Shown: positions 48,252-62,608 of the stretch, in pieces
Layout of the letters: the number at the start of each line of letters is the position of its first letter
Numbering within the stretch: position 1 is the first letter of the stretch
DNA from: Onchocerca lupi
Lineage: Eukaryota > Nematoda > Chromadorea > Rhabditida > Onchocercidae
Assembly (NCBI GenBank): GCA_028564675.1
Contig: JAOVVO010000062.1
Location: 1-64,000 of the forward strand
DNA: 64,000 nt
Direction: 5' to 3'
Made by a program: the position numbers and the translations under genes
Notes under the pieces: generated by a model
Seen by the model: the letters and a program-made list of their open reading frames with translations, nothing else
Told to the model about the DNA's origin: nothing
The model's database searches: none

Positions 48252-51200
48252 CTTTTCCTTTTCTTTTTCTTTTTTTTTAATAGATGCATGACAAAATAAA
48301 TTGATGAAATTTTAAGGAAGATAGAAAAAATGATCGCTAAATATTACTGATAACCTTGAAGATATACAATGATTGATGTTATCATCTTTCATTTGTATAT
48401 TCAAGTTATTATCTCTGGAATGCTTTCATTTACAATAATATTATTATTCTATTTTTGCTACGAATATTTTAGGATAATTTTCTTAAAATTAGATACATAT
48501 TTAAACATTATTTAAATCGATAAAGTATTTAGGAATAAAAAAAAAAGAATGAAATAAAAACAACAATAACATTTAGTGATAACAAAGAATGTTGAAAGTA
48601 AAAACTCTAGAATATGATCGTGATGATAAATGCATTGCTGATTCCATAGTTCGTTTTGTTTAAGAGAATTAAGTTTTTAGGAAAATTAAAGATTATATAT
48701 AATATTTTTATAAAATCAACACTAATTAATCGATCAGATTGATTAAATCCTAAGAAATTTACCATTAATTGATCATCATAAGATGATCTGAAATATTTCC
48801 AGTATAAGCAAAATTCAATATAATTCTGAATCTTTAACTAGAAATTTTTCAGATGTATCTGGTTTAAGATAGATAATCATTCTTAACTATTCATGATAAT
48901 TGCATAAAATTAGCAAAAGAATAAAATAATTATTCTCTTTCATTTTTCCTTTATTAGCTAAATTTTTTAATACCTTTTTTTTCAATTAAATTTCTCTCAT
49001 ATATTCATTTCTACGCTTTTGTCTTTTGGATCAAAAAACCAACATCAACCAATTCTCATGGGACTGAATTACACAATAATTAGATGGAATATTTTTGAAA
49101 ACAAAATTCTCTTTCAAATGACCCATGTATGACCAATGTCCAGTATCTTTCTTGATATGGCTTTTAAGCTAAGTACCTTTTCATCCATTTTTCACTCTTC
49201 TCATTTAATTGTATCGCTATCGATCAATTAATCAAATAAGCTCTACCTAACATCCAAACTTTTCTAATTAATTAGCGAAATAAAAAATGAATTAATTAAT
49301 CTAATATATTAGTAAATCTGCACATTGAAAACTTACGCTTGCCCTATGAATACTTATCTCTTGCTTCTTTTATTTCCATTAATTAGGATTAATAATTATT
49401 CGTACAATCTAAAAATCTGAACTTACAAACAAAAAAAAAAGAAAAACAGAAAAAAAAAAAACAAAAAGCAAAAAAAAAACCATTAATAGCCATTTATTGG
49501 TATAAACAGGTTTTTCACACAAAGAACGAAAATCAAAGAAATAAACGAATCATGAGACGATAGGTACTCTTGACTGATTTTTATGAGATTTTTATATTTA
49601 TGCTTCTTCGTCCTTCTATCTCATATCTACGTGAATTATATTGAATTACGTGAATTATGGCTAGAAATTTTGAATATTTTTGAAAACTTAGAAAGAAGAT
49701 ACAGTAAAAATGAGGTTTGGAAAACAATAAAATAGTGAAACAATCAGTATAAATCTCAGCTATATCAATATCTATCTGTTAAGCAAAAATATTAGAAAGT
49801 TGATGTCAGAATAAGTTAGTTTAGTTGAAAAATTTCAAATAAGTCAAAAGCACAATGTTATGTATCTTAGGAATGATAAGTTACCCTTTCAGCTTTTCGT
49901 ATAATTTCAAAAAGTGCCAATTGATGTAACACGTCAATTGATTATGTAAATGTAGCAGTTGTTTTACTTGAGTTATCAAAACTTCCTCTTATTTAGTTTA
50001 AATTGATTACTAATTCAATAGGAATAATTTTTTGTTCTAAATGTCGCAAATCCACTGAATTCATATATATCTGTTTCTGGAGTGAAAAAAAAAAAAAAGA
50101 AGAAATATTTGTAAAAAATTTAAAGATGGAAATTTTTAAAAAAATGGCAAATATACTAAACTTATTTAAGGAAATTCCAAGAAATATATATAGCACTTTA
50201 TTTTATAGCATTAGCTCTATCGACTTTTTTTTAAATAGATATATATTTTGATTTTTTTTTTTTTTTTTAAATATATATATTTAACTCGACAATGAAATTA
50301 AAATTCCATTTGCGCAGCTTTTGGAAGTATATTCTAGATTCTTTGAACCAGTACATATAGTTTTTGTATTCTATCCATTAATAATTGGATCATAAAAAAA
50401 AAATATTAATTTTTAATTTTAAATTTCATTTCTTATCTTTCATGCCTTCTTTTCGATAACTGTCGCAAGTTGATTCGTTATGATAATAATCCAAAGATGG
50501 TTATCGATAATATTTGAAATTTTTTTTTTTTTTAGAAGTTACATTATGATAATTAGGGAATATGAATTTAAATGACTCTAAATTCTATCGTGGACTGAAT
50601 TAATAGAACAAATTTGTGATAGAAATAATAAAGAATGACAAAAAACTAAAAAAAAAAAAAAAAAAACAAAAAAACAAAAAGTCATAACCTAATATAGTAA
50701 CAGAAGTGAAGATAACGAAGAAGCTATTTTCAAATGCAAAATTTTTAATTATTTGTTTACATTCACTAACTATTTGCCTCGCTAAATGTACTCGAATAAT
50801 TAATTATCGATGAAATATACGGAAAATACTAACAAAAAAATTTTCAAATTTTTGTCATAATCCTAATCTAAATATCCTACCCGTTTTTAGATATGCAAAA
50901 GTTAGATGATTCTTAATATTTCAATTTCAAAAATGTGGCCGATCATTCTCAATCATTCATCAAATGATTTTGAATATATAGAATAGAGAAAGACTGTTTT
51001 TGAAATCAAAAAACGCAGATGCCACTTACTGTGGTGTAAAATTAAAAATAGAAATTGATAAATGAATGATTTTAATGCATTTTTTCAAAAAAAAAAAAAA
51101 AAAAGAGAAAATTGACAATTCATTTCATTTTGATGATTTTTTCTCTATTTTATTTTATTTTATTTTTTTTTTTTTTTTTTGCAACCTCATTTTGTCATTT

Positions 51201-51261
51201 AAAACCCGAAAATTGACATCTAATTGTGTATTATCAGCTCTATTATCAATCTTTCAATTGT

Positions 51262-51300
<39 letters not shown>

Positions 51301-52621
51301 GAAATATTAAAATTTTGAGATTAAATCGATGGAATTGATCATTTACTTATTCATCTTTTACTTCCTCATTTTGCTATTTAAATCAAACAGTAATTTTTTC
51401 ATCTTGCATTAATAGTTCACCATTTCTCAATTGAACTTTTTCCTTGCTAATTGCTCAAAAAACAAGTTCCAAAGTATGATATTTGTGAATCATCTTCAAA
51501 TTAACCAAAATCTATATTTTCTTCCTCTTATCGATTTTTTTTTTTTTTTTTTTAAACTTTTTGAAAAGAAGAAAGAACGCCTGTCTATATGTCAGCACGT
51601 GTTCATCTGCTGTGAACATATAAATGTATATATATGTGTGTTCGATGTATGTACATGTTTGAGTGCAATTGTGAAGATCTGTACGTACGTGTAGATGTAT
51701 ACGTACGTGTTCGATTCAGTTGCACGTGTATGTGTATACGTATGTGTATGCGTATGTATTTGTATATATTTATGCGTGGATGAATGTTTATATATTCGTT
51801 TTGAAAAAATTTAAAATAATTAAAAATATATACGTCGCATTTTACATTGAAACATTACTTGATGAAATAAAACAGAATTAAGCAGATTTTTATTTTTAAT
51901 ATATTCTAATTTTACATTCAGGTTCAAATTTGTAATGAATAAATTTTTTATTTCCAAAAATTATACAACAATTTATTATTATTATTATTTTAATTTTATT
52001 GAAAGATCCTAATTATCCTAGAAAAAAAATGTTCGAATTATTTTTGATCATCTTTTAATTTTAGTTTTTTTCTTTTTCTTTTTTTTTTTTTTTTTTTTTG
52101 AACTTTAAAATTATTTTTGGAAATTTTTCGCTTGATAATTTCAACAATGACAGTAAAATGACAATATCGATTGTTGAAATGTAATGCCATCCCAGAAGAT
52201 CATTGATTGCAATTTTGAAATTATTTCAAATTTGCACTTTATCATTCCTTTTTGTATTACCAGGAACAAATTATTTGCACTATTCTCTCCATTGCTGCAC
52301 TTTCTTTTTTTTTTTTTTTTTAAATTTTAATTTTTTTGAACGAAAAAATTTCATTTCACGTTTGTTTATTTCTTACTTAACGCTACAAAAAGTGTTATTT
52401 ATACGTTTTCCACGTATAAATGTAAATGCTTTATAACTATACATAAATAATTACATCTAACTTCAAATATTAATTACTGTAATAAATTTTTAATGTTATT
52501 ACTTTTAATATGTAAAATTCTTTTAAGTGATCATTTGCAGTAATAAAATCAATCAAAAAGAGACGAAGTCCATCATTAAACTTAAAAAACGAATTTGTGT
52601 TAAATAGAAAATAAATTTTTT

Positions 52622-52658
<37 letters not shown>

Positions 52659-54369
52659 AAAAATTGTTTGAATGAGAAAAGAAGTATTATAGAAATACGG
52701 AATGAATTATTTAAATTCAAAATCTTTGTTGAATTAAATTCTTTTCAATCATAGTTTGATTTGAAATAGCTTAATATTGCCGTTTACTGGCATTAATTTT
52801 TTTTTTTTTTTTAGTCATAGATTTATATTTTCGATCAAAAATTTTAATCATGAAATCATTTAAATGAGAAATTATTAATTTTAATGCTTATTTATTCTGA
52901 TGTAATTTCGATATGATGAAATTCAATATTTGGAATAGAAAAAACCAATTGAAAATGGATAGTTTCCTATTAAACTAAAATGTTGAATCGATCATATTGA
53001 TAAATATTTTGAATCAGAATGGATATTTCTGTTATACAGTTTAAACTAAAATAGATAATTTGAACATAGTTTTATTTAATTTTGAAAAATTCAAACAATT
53101 ATGAAAATTAATAGGTTTTAGTAACTAAATTTAATTTAATTTGAAATGATTAGTTCAATGATAAATAGATATTATGAAAAAAGCCGTCACATATCACTTT
53201 TTATATCAATACAAATCAATTTTTATAGCACATAATGAATTATTTTATCTTATAAAAATAATTCAATTTTTTATTACAGAGTTTTTAGTATAATTTTGAA
53301 ATTATTTAACAATTTTTTTGTTCGTTATTAAAAATACTTGGAGATGAAAGGAAAAAAAATTTATTAATCATTTAAATACACCGCACATTTTCAAATTTTA
53401 ATTTTAGTCTTAAATTTGCTTCATAATAATCTTAAGTAATCAAAAATGAAATTTCATTTATTTAATTTCATTTATTCAATTTAATTTATGCAAAAGCAAA
53501 ACATCGTAAAAACTGAGTTTAGATTGTACTTCAGCCATATTTTTAATTGACTAGTACTCTTTTCTTTTCACAATATTCATTTTTTCCAAGAAGCGTATTT
53601 GCTTTCTTTTCAAAATTTCAACTTCAAAAAACTTGATTTGTAAGAAAAAAGGGATTCTTAATCAAGTAAACTTACAAATGAACATGATATTTGCTCAAGC
53701 AATTTGAAAAAAAAAGAAAAAATTTAATAATCTAATTATAATTTCATTATCACAGACACTTAAAAATTTTATTGGATTGGCAAATTTTTATTTGTAAGTT
53801 TGAAACGAAAATCATTGATACATTTATATATATATATTTTTATTCATTTATAAAGTGAATTCAATGATAAAGGAATGTAGAAATAGAATTTCATTTATTT
53901 TCAAAACAACAATCCTAACAAAAATGTTTATTTTAATAAGAATAGAAAAGTAATCAAATTAATTTTTTTTTTCAATTACTTCGATACAATCATTGAGTTC
54001 ATTTTATTGAACAATAACTATTTAAAATTCCATGAATACTTTGATTTATTTTTGTTTCAAAAGATTGTAAGATGTGATTTCACTTTTTTTTGTAGATATG
54101 TAAAAAATGATTTTACAACTTTATAAAAAAAAATTATGAAATTCGAATATTCAGAAATTTACTCCTAATGTTTGAATGATTAGTATCGTACAATATAAGC
54201 TACAATAGATTTTTTGCTAAATATTTCCATTATTTGGTTTGGTTTAATAAATGAGTAACCTGCTTTAAATGAATATTTCTCATTAAAATATTAAAATTTG
54301 AATTTAAATTTAAAAGAAGCAATTTTAGAATTTTGGTGATTTCTTCATAATATTGCGGAGTATCGTCAA
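48252..54369. other. Six-kilobase gene-free AT-rich region
   Basis: Dominated by poly-A/T tracts (for example near 49430-49480, 51160, 51270-51296, 52080, 52629-52657). Open frames at 49993-50251, 51066-51302, 51431-51694 and 52203-52436 are built from homopolymers and resemble no protein family. No RNA gene or element terminus recognised. Confidence 0.5.
51590..51795. repeat. Alternating purine-pyrimidine GT/TA/CG tract
   Basis: About 200 bases dominated by degenerate TGTATG, ACGTACGT and TATGTG steps, unlike the surrounding poly-A/T DNA. A degenerate microsatellite. Confidence 0.7.
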
Positions 54370-57300
54370 ATGCTACGAGCAATAATTGTATGTATTTTTT
54401 TTTTCTTTATTTTCTTGCTCTACAATTTAATGATTTAAAAAAAAATTCAACTTTTAAAAAATTTTAATATTTGTAGGAAATTTAATAAAATTCATTTAAT
54501 TAGATTTAAAATTCATAAGATATTAAAATATTTCAGGTGTTTGGTAATTTGGTAATAATTCCTCTACTTGAATTTATTTTATTATAGTCAAAAGTTAACA
54601 ACTTCACATCTTATATTAAAATTTCGAATAATTACATATTCTTAAGTTCATATCTGAAAAATGCTAATTATTGAAACTATGGATTTGGTATTTGAAATGA
54701 TATAATACTACTAGAAATGCAATTAATTAAAATAAAACCAAGCAAACTGTGAATTTACGGAAATTGCTCTTTTATCAAATGATATCATTTCAGGTTTATT
54801 CACCAGCACGTAAATGCTTTACAGGAAATAACTCATTTGCGAAATCATTTGGCCGCAATCTTGCAAATTATATGAGTTTGTTATATTTCTTCTATATAAC
54901 AGAAACAAACAAAATTATTTTCCAAACAACAGCATTTGATTACTAAAATTTAAATTCATTAAAATTTAATTTTTTTTCAGCATACAGTAACTTACCAAAA
55001 TATCCAGTACCATCATTGCATAATACCGTAACGAAATTTATGGCATTTGCTCGACCTTTACAAAATGATGTGGAATATTCAGAAACTGTAGAAGTTAGTT
55101 AATTTATAATTGCAATTTTCCTTCATCAGGAAAAATAACAGTAAGTAATTAATGATAAATTAAGGATCTATAGTAATCGTAGTAATAAACAAAATGTTAT
55201 TTAATGATTTTTAATCATGATAAAATTGATAAATATAATGATGAAAACGTATAATGAAATTAAAGGAATATATATGTAATGATAATAATGATTGAAATGA
55301 TGATGATAATTCATAAATAATTTTTAGGTTGCAGATAAATTTTTGCAAAGTGCGAAAGCACATGAACTCCAAGCATTATTGGAAAAACGTGGAGATGAAA
55401 TGAGTAATTGGGTAAGATTAGATATTCAATTCAGAATTATTGAATAAAATAAAAGCAAATTTAATTTCATCTGAATAGATATTAATTTAGATAATTAGAT
55501 TTTGAACAAAGATGAATATTTGAAATTTCTAACTCCAGTCAATGAATAAAAACAATTATGAAATTGAAATTTTTTATTTATGATATTCCATTGCTTTTTT
55601 AAGATATGAAATATGAGAAAAAGCAATCATTCATTAATCATCATAGACCTCATTTTTTCCTAACATTGAATTTCAATTTTTTCATTCGAATTTATGAAAA
55701 TATTTGACAATAAAAACTTTTGAAAAATTTTTTCAATTGATAAAAGCCTCCAAAATTTCTTGTTATTATGTGAAATTTTTTTTCGTTATATCTGAATTTT
55801 TAGCCATTTCTATAAAAATTTTTATTCATTCAAAAATTTCATTAGTGAAAGAAAAAAAGAATTTTTTTTCCGATGTTTAATTATTTTTCAAATTCTATTA
55901 ATTTTTTTTTTTTTTTTTAATAATATTAATTTATCATTTTATAGCTTACACCATGGTGGATCGATGAAACATATTTACGCAAACGAAATCCATTACCATT
56001 TTATAGCAGTAAAGCATTATTATTTCCAAAATTCGATTATTCTAATTTAGATGGACAACTTGAAATAGCAGCCAAAGTTATTCAATCATCTCTCAAATAC
56101 TATCTTAAAATTGTGAAGTATATCATAATTGCATTAATATTTCATTTTTGTTTCTTTGCGAAACATTTTTTCATGATGCTTAATAAATCAATTTATTTAT
56201 TTAATCACTCTAGCGTTTTTTTTTTCTGCCTTTAGAAGATATTTAATTGCTTACTACTAATTAAAAACCTATTAACCTTATTAAATAATTACATGTCTAT
56301 TTCATAAAAAATTTTATTAATTACAGAAATGAATTACCTCAACAAAAATTGGATGACTCATTACTTTGTATGAATCAATTTCGAAAAATATTTGGTACTA
56401 CAAGAATACCTGTTATCGGCAAAGATAACATACTTTATGGATGCGACAAAAAATCGCAACCAAAACATATTATCATTTTACGCAAAGGCCATGTATGATT
56501 TTCATATTCTTCGTTTTTTTTTTTTTTCTTCTTTGTTTTGAAAAATTTAATCAAAAATAAAACTTCGTTATGAGATTATTTTCTCATAAATACGATAAAG
56601 ATATGCCTTAAAAAATTTGAGCAAACATAAAATTTATTTGAAAGGATATTTTATATTTTATTCAATATTTTGTTTAAAAAAAGTATTGAAATTTATTTAA
56701 TAAAATATTTCATATTTTATTTTTATATCCCAAAATATTATTATTATTTATTAATTGAAGATTTTTCGGCTATCGGTATTCGATGCAAACGGTAAAGCAT
56801 TAAGCATTAAGCAGTTAATAAATGAAATGAAAATGCATGTGATACCACAAAGTGAGGAATTTAATTTGAATCCGATTGGTGTTATATCATCCGATCAGCG
56901 TGATATTTGGGCTGGTATATATGCAAAATTAAAGGGTATTTTTGAAATTTTGCTTTTAAAACTTTTAAAATCTTAATTACTAAATTATTTCTGATTATAA
57001 TTTATTTTACAGAAAAAAATATTGATGAAATCAAAATAATTGAGGATAGCTTATTTGCGATTTGTTTGGATGAAGAAATGACAGAATCTGAAAACGATGA
57101 TATCGATAATCAAGCACTTCAATGTTTTCATGGTGGCGGATGTCGTAATAATTCATTAAATAGATGGTTTGATAAGACAATTCAGGTTTAACTTTTTTTT
57201 AATACAGATATATTATTTATTGTTCATTTTAAATCACTTAATTTTATATTTCATTTTTTGCAATCTCTTTTTATTATTTTGTTAAATTTATTGAAATTTA

Positions 57301-60268
57301 GGAAAATTTATCGAAATTCATTTACAGTATGTCGTAGGAATGGATGGTTATTGCGGTATGACATATGATTGTACACCTTCAGAAGTATCAATAGCTGCAA
57401 CATTAATGAATTTTATTTATCATGAAATGTAAGCAATTTTTTTCTAATTCATTCAGATAATGAATGATATATTTTATTATGATTTGCATTAAAGAAGAGA
57501 AAAATACCAGAAAATTCGAATTTATAATTATCGATAAATGCCACTCATTTTTCATTTGCAAAAATTTTGCTATCATCAGAAATTCTTAGTCCTTTAGTAT
57601 AATATCGCTCTTAATGGACAGTTATCATTAGAATTATTAAATCAGTATTTCTCAAAAATATAATAATGAGAAAATTTATGAATAAATCCTACACTCATAT
57701 GTGCGAATTAAAATAATCTATGCTTTTAATTGGCATTTTTTGAATTAATTTATCTTTGCTTATATTGGCGACGAATTTTTTTATAAATATGGATATCAAA
57801 TTATAGTAAAAATAATGATTTCGATCATAATGATGCATCGGGGACCATTGAACCGACAGTACCAATACGTTTTTCGATATCTGAAACTGATAAAGATTAT
57901 ATATTGCAATCGAAACGAAATATTGATAGGTTTGTTTTTTTTTTTTTCTTTTTTTTCATTCATACTTCTTTGTTTTTGATTGATTATTATAACTATATAT
58001 GAATTTCTTTTATTAAAAGCATAATGATCTAATATTCAAACATTAAAAAGTAACAAAAAAGAAAAAAAAATTGATTAGTTTTTGGATTAAAAAAATTACT
58101 TTCTGGATTAAATTAAATATTACACTAAAATATTTACTTGTTCAGATTAGTGATAAAAAAGAAAATCTTTAAATATTTTAAAATGAATGTTAATTTATTT
58201 TTAGGATTGCATCTGATACAGATATTAAAATATTCACATTTGAACATTTTGGAAAGGATTTGATCAAAAAATATAATATTAGTCCAAATAGTTTCATCCA
58301 AATAGGAATGGAATTTGCATATTATCGAATGTATGGCAAAGAAGCATGCATTTCTTTGATGGCAACTTTGCGTAAGTTTCAAGATGGACGAATGGATATT
58401 ATTCGATTACCAAGTCTTAATTCAGCTATGTTTACTAATCAATTTAATGATCCCGAAAAGATTGACGAAATTCCCCCATCGATGATGGCATCGATGCTTC
58501 GTGTAGCCATATTACAACATCAAAAATATTCATTAGAGGTGAATTAAATATTTCATGAATTTTTTTTTCTTTTGATCATGCAAAAATTTCAAAATTGTAA
58601 AAATTTCAAACTAATAAGCAAAATGGAATTAGTGAACAAATATATTATCAATTAACTTACTAGTTTTTTTTTTTCCTTTTTAATGGAATGAATTGAATTT
58701 TTCTATTTAACCATTTATTTTCGCAGGTTATGAATGGAAGAGGAATTGATCAGCATTTGTTCGGACTTAAAATGATTGCTAAGGAATATGGAAAATCAAT
58801 ACCGGAAATTTTAGAAACAAAAGCTTATCAAAAAATGATGGATTTTACACTTTCCACATCACAAGTAATCTTTATGCCTTTTCTTTTTATTTCTCCAATT
58901 ACTGCAACATTTCAAATTTACTAAAAAATTAAATTTCAACAAACTTTATTCCTTTTCCCTTTTTTTTTTTTTTTTTGGATAGTTATTATTAAGCTTAGAT
59001 AAAACTAACACAAATACAGTTATTCGTAGGCTCCACTTTTTTCCACAGATTATAAAATTCAGTTTATTAAAAACTATTCTTATAAATTTTAAGATAAAAT
59101 CACAACGTGTTATTCCAATATGTGGACCATCAGCTTTGGATTGTTACGGTATCTGTTATAATTTGCAACCGAAACAAGTACATTTTACTATTTGTGCATT
59201 GCATAGCTGCAAGGAAACTAATTCTTCTGGGTATTTTATTTTTCTTGAAAACTTTTCCTAGTATAAATACAGTACAATAAGAAAAACTGTATGAGAAAAG
59301 AAAATTAAGAATCAGATATCATACTTATTTGGTTAAATACAGTACTATAAATACTGTACCATTAAAGAAAGCTATGTTGAGAGAAAAAAATTAAGAATCA
59401 GATATCGCATCTAAATATTTAATGCTAATTCTCATTTTATATCAAAGTTACAATTTCCATTCTGTTTAAGAAGAAATGAAAATAAGTAGGATGAATTACG
59501 ATGCGAAATCTGATTCTTACTTTCATATGAAGATATTACTATAAAATTTTTCATATAAAATATTAATTAATACATCAAAATATGTCATGGAAGTAATTCT
59601 GATAGATTATTTATTGGGAATTGGAAGTTGGTACAAATTAAGTAACGAAGTACTTAATGAGTTTTGTTTGCCACAACTACGATACTCAATGATCGATAAT
59701 ACAGTCGATAATTTGAACTTCTCTTTGTAATAGGAAAGTTATTTGTGGGTTATGGGTATTGAGAATTGGTAGAGTTAGATGAATTTTGGAAAGCGCACGC
59801 TTGTCGGACACTGATGAAAACAGAGCATTGAATCAATGAATGAATTTCTTCAGATGAAAACTCTTTTCTAGTAAAGTTGCTACTCCATTTTACTATAACA
59901 ATATAAAATTTTTTAATATGTCAAATATAGCGTAAAAATCAAAAATTTATGTATACAAAGATATTTCTATAATAAAAAGAGATTTTTGGGTTTTTCCGAC
60001 AATGTATAGTATACATTAATTAGAACAATATCACACTTTATATAGCATATTAATATAATGCACCAATATTTAAGTTTTATTAATATTTGCTGAATATTTT
60101 TTTTACAGTACTATATTAGAAGCGATAGCAATTGAAAAATTGATTATCCTCCTCTTTGCCTGCTTATTTTCGGTGATTTATATTTATTTCAGGTTTGCTA
60201 AAGAATTGGAAAATGCATTGGTAGATATATGTGCTATTATAGCAAAAGATAATGAAAGAGGCAAATAA
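54370..60268 (+). CDS. Carnitine acetyltransferase-family protein lacking the catalytic histidine
   Basis: Fourteen exons: 54370-54387, 54794-54875, 54981-55093, 55328-55411, 55945-56117, 56327-56492, 56761-56935, 57013-57185, 57328-57428, 57807-57929, 58205-58538, 58727-58864, 59094-59230 and 60193-60268. They join in phase to 630 residues (CrAT is about 626). The family moves acyl groups between CoA and carnitine. Seen in order: an N-terminus with mitochondrial-presequence character, LPKYPVPSL, W..PWW..TYL, RKRNPLPFYSS, RDIWAGIYAKL, LNRWFDKTIQ, FEHFGKD, FIQIGMEFAYYRMYG, HLFGLKM, LSTSQ (556-560) and YGICYNLQP. The catalytic His of the Y-E-H-A-x-A-E motif is Cys343 (YDCTPSE), with Glu347 kept. 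Residues equivalent to CrAT Tyr452, Thr465 and Arg518, which hold carnitine, read Ser453, Met466 and Gln523. So the fold is intact but classical activity is unlikely. The tiny first exon is the least certain part. Confidence 0.88.
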
Positions 60269-61054
60269 ATTATATAAATATTGTATAAATTTCATATTTC
60301 ATTATAGAATGAGATAATTTATTATTTGAAATATTGTATAAAATCGCTTGTTCTACATATATATTGTTTTATAAGTATTCCTCTATTTATATATTTTGAT
60401 CTTTGACAGATTACTGAACATATCAAATTTATCTACATTAGTTATTCCAAGTTATTTTATTCTACAATTTATTTATTTTTAAATTAAGATTTAATAGTTT
60501 GAAAAGTTGTAATTTAAAACTTAAATTTTCCTTATCATTCAAAGCTTAGAAAACTTAAGTTTTAATGATATGATTTCTCACACTGTATATATGGTAATCG
60601 ATATGATAACAATTTAGCAGTATATTTTCAAATTCTCGTCATTTCGTGTAATTAGACATCCAACATGGTAAGTTTCTTAATTCTGCTATTTCTGAATATT
60701 GAAAAAAAAAAAAGATTGCAATCTTTGTTCAAGAAAATGTAAATAAAATTCTTTATAGTAATGTATGTTGTTACAAAAAGAATAAAAATATCAAAAATTT
60801 AACTGTTGTATACAGTCTCTCACTTGCATAACTTCAATAGTTTTCAACGTTAACTGTTCCTTCATCATTATTATCACCAGCAGCAATCTAAAATAGCACT
60901 CGTAAGGAAAATTTATTAGAAATTCCTAACATATAGCTATATCGTGCTCTTTTATAACTTCATATTTTTCAGCAGTAGTCTGAAACAATGAAAATTTCGA
61001 ATTGAATCAATCAGAAGATGAATGAACGTTTTCATGAAATACTGAAAGGAAATA
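60269..61054. other. Intergenic
   Basis: Three-prime flank of the carnitine acyltransferase-like gene with several AATAAA hexamers. No gene recognised. Confidence 0.5.
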
Positions 61055-61140
61055 CTATTGCAGATATAATACTTCTTCATAATCTTTCTCAAGAGGAGCT
61101 ACATCTTCATATGCTTTGGTGAATTTCGCTTTCGCCATGC
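61055..61140 (-). pseudogene. Alpha-tubulin pseudogene, C-terminal piece
   Basis: The minus strand reads AKFTKAYEDVAPLEKDYEEV, matching the alpha-tubulin C-terminal helix (EFSEARED.AALEKDYEEV). The acidic tail and terminal Tyr/Phe are missing. It is separated from the rest of the pseudogene by the insertion at 61141-62608. Confidence 0.8.
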
Positions 61141-62608
61141 TTATTGGGAATTTTCGGAAACCACTTAGGAAATGTGTTAGGGAATACTTTTTTGTTGCGA
61201 TCAACAAGTGCAAAAGAAATAATCAAAACCAACAAGTGTAGAAAATTCGATAGTAAATATTTATCCAGTATTAATTACAAAATAATTCACAAAACAAAAT
61301 TAATTCGGTATTATAGAGCGATCAATGATATAAAACGGTTTAAAAGAAGCGGGATTGGAGGAAAAGGCTGCTTCTAGCCGGATTCAAAGGATGTAAGGGA
61401 AAGAGGGGTTCTGACTGATTTGTGATTTGGGATTCTAGAGTCGTTGGATCGGAGATCTTTTTGCTGCTCTGGCTTGACTAGGCCAACAATAGCCTTTATT
61501 TGATTTACACGATAATTTTAAACACTTTAAAATAACAAATAATGAAAAAAGAACAATAAGCAAGTAATATAAATAATATCAATAGTGTCTTGATGAATGG
61601 TTGCTTGTGCTTCTTTGAGATCGCTTGATATTGGCTGGGAACGTTTGCCACTGATACTGATTATCCGTTTAAGAGAGCCTGTTGCTGATGTAGTTCCCTT
61701 GTTGCTGATGAACTGACGATATAGACACTGAAAGCTGCCATTACACTTGATGTACTAATGATAGGAATACTGAAGAGACTGTTGCCGCCGCTGATGGTGA
61801 TATATTCAAAGCACTGATCCAGCTGCCCCGAAAGCTTCCCTTTTTTATGGTTATCCTTGATAGGGGCGGAGGTTTATACATTAATCATACAAAAAAGATT
61901 GGTATGGATAAAAACTAAAGGATAAGAGATAAGCAATGCCTAAAATATTTAAACAAAGAACAAATTATTCGACAATTGACATGATTGCAATCATTGCAAT
62001 CATTTATAAAGAGCATGATATTAGTCCTTATGACATTTCAGACATATTTCAAAATCATTTACAATCTTTAAATAAAGAGCATGATATTAATAAAATTCCG
62101 AACATTCGCATGTTTTACAACCAGTTAACATTTTTACACCATTATCAACACGTTTTACAGTCATTTACAATTAAACGAAGCACATGAACATTATCAGCAG
62201 ATTAGAGGATGGAAATAAAGAGCTGTTATGCGCAATATAGATAAATGGCTTTACATATGAGATTACAAATTCTTATTATAAACAACATTTGGATTATGTC
62301 CGCATTTCGGTTCATCGACAAAGTAATAATGACCCTCGTTCATATAAAACCTTTTTGGCGAAAAGAGGAGGGAGGTTTATGGATCGTGGAGATTTAGAGA
62401 TCATTCATTGTACGAAGGAACAATGACGTAGCCATGGGTAACAATATCTTACTATTAAAGCTAAAGCGGGCGGGATGGGAGATAAAGGTGAGGGTTAGAA
62501 ATATATTTGGTGACGGGATGGGAAGAAAAAATTTATAAGTGATGAGTCATGATTAACATAATAATTGATTATTGAACATATTTATATAATTTGCTTCGTT
62601 TCTCGACA
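61141..62608. mobile_element. 1.47 kb insertion splitting the tubulin pseudogene; unclassified
   Basis: It sits exactly between two consecutive parts of the alpha-tubulin frame and is flanked by ATGC on both sides (61137-61140 and 62609-62612), a possible 4-base target-site duplication. On the minus strand it starts TGTCGAGAAACG and carries an AATAAAGGCTATTGTTGG segment followed by a GC-richer stretch, recalling an LTR with a poly(A) signal, but the other end is not CA. The plus-strand open frame at 61936-62187 matches nothing I know. Could be a solo LTR or another element. Confidence 0.45.

Noticed and set aside
51066..52436. Several 77-87-codon frames
   Set aside because: Made largely of poly-Lys/poly-Phe from homopolymer runs.
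60655..60672. ATG followed directly by a GTAAGT-like donor, as in alpha-tubulin first exons
   Set aside because: It lies on the plus strand while the tubulin pseudogene is on the minus strand, and no downstream exon fits.
61936..62187. 83-codon frame inside the insertion
   Set aside because: No transposase, reverse transcriptase or other motif; reported only as part of the element.
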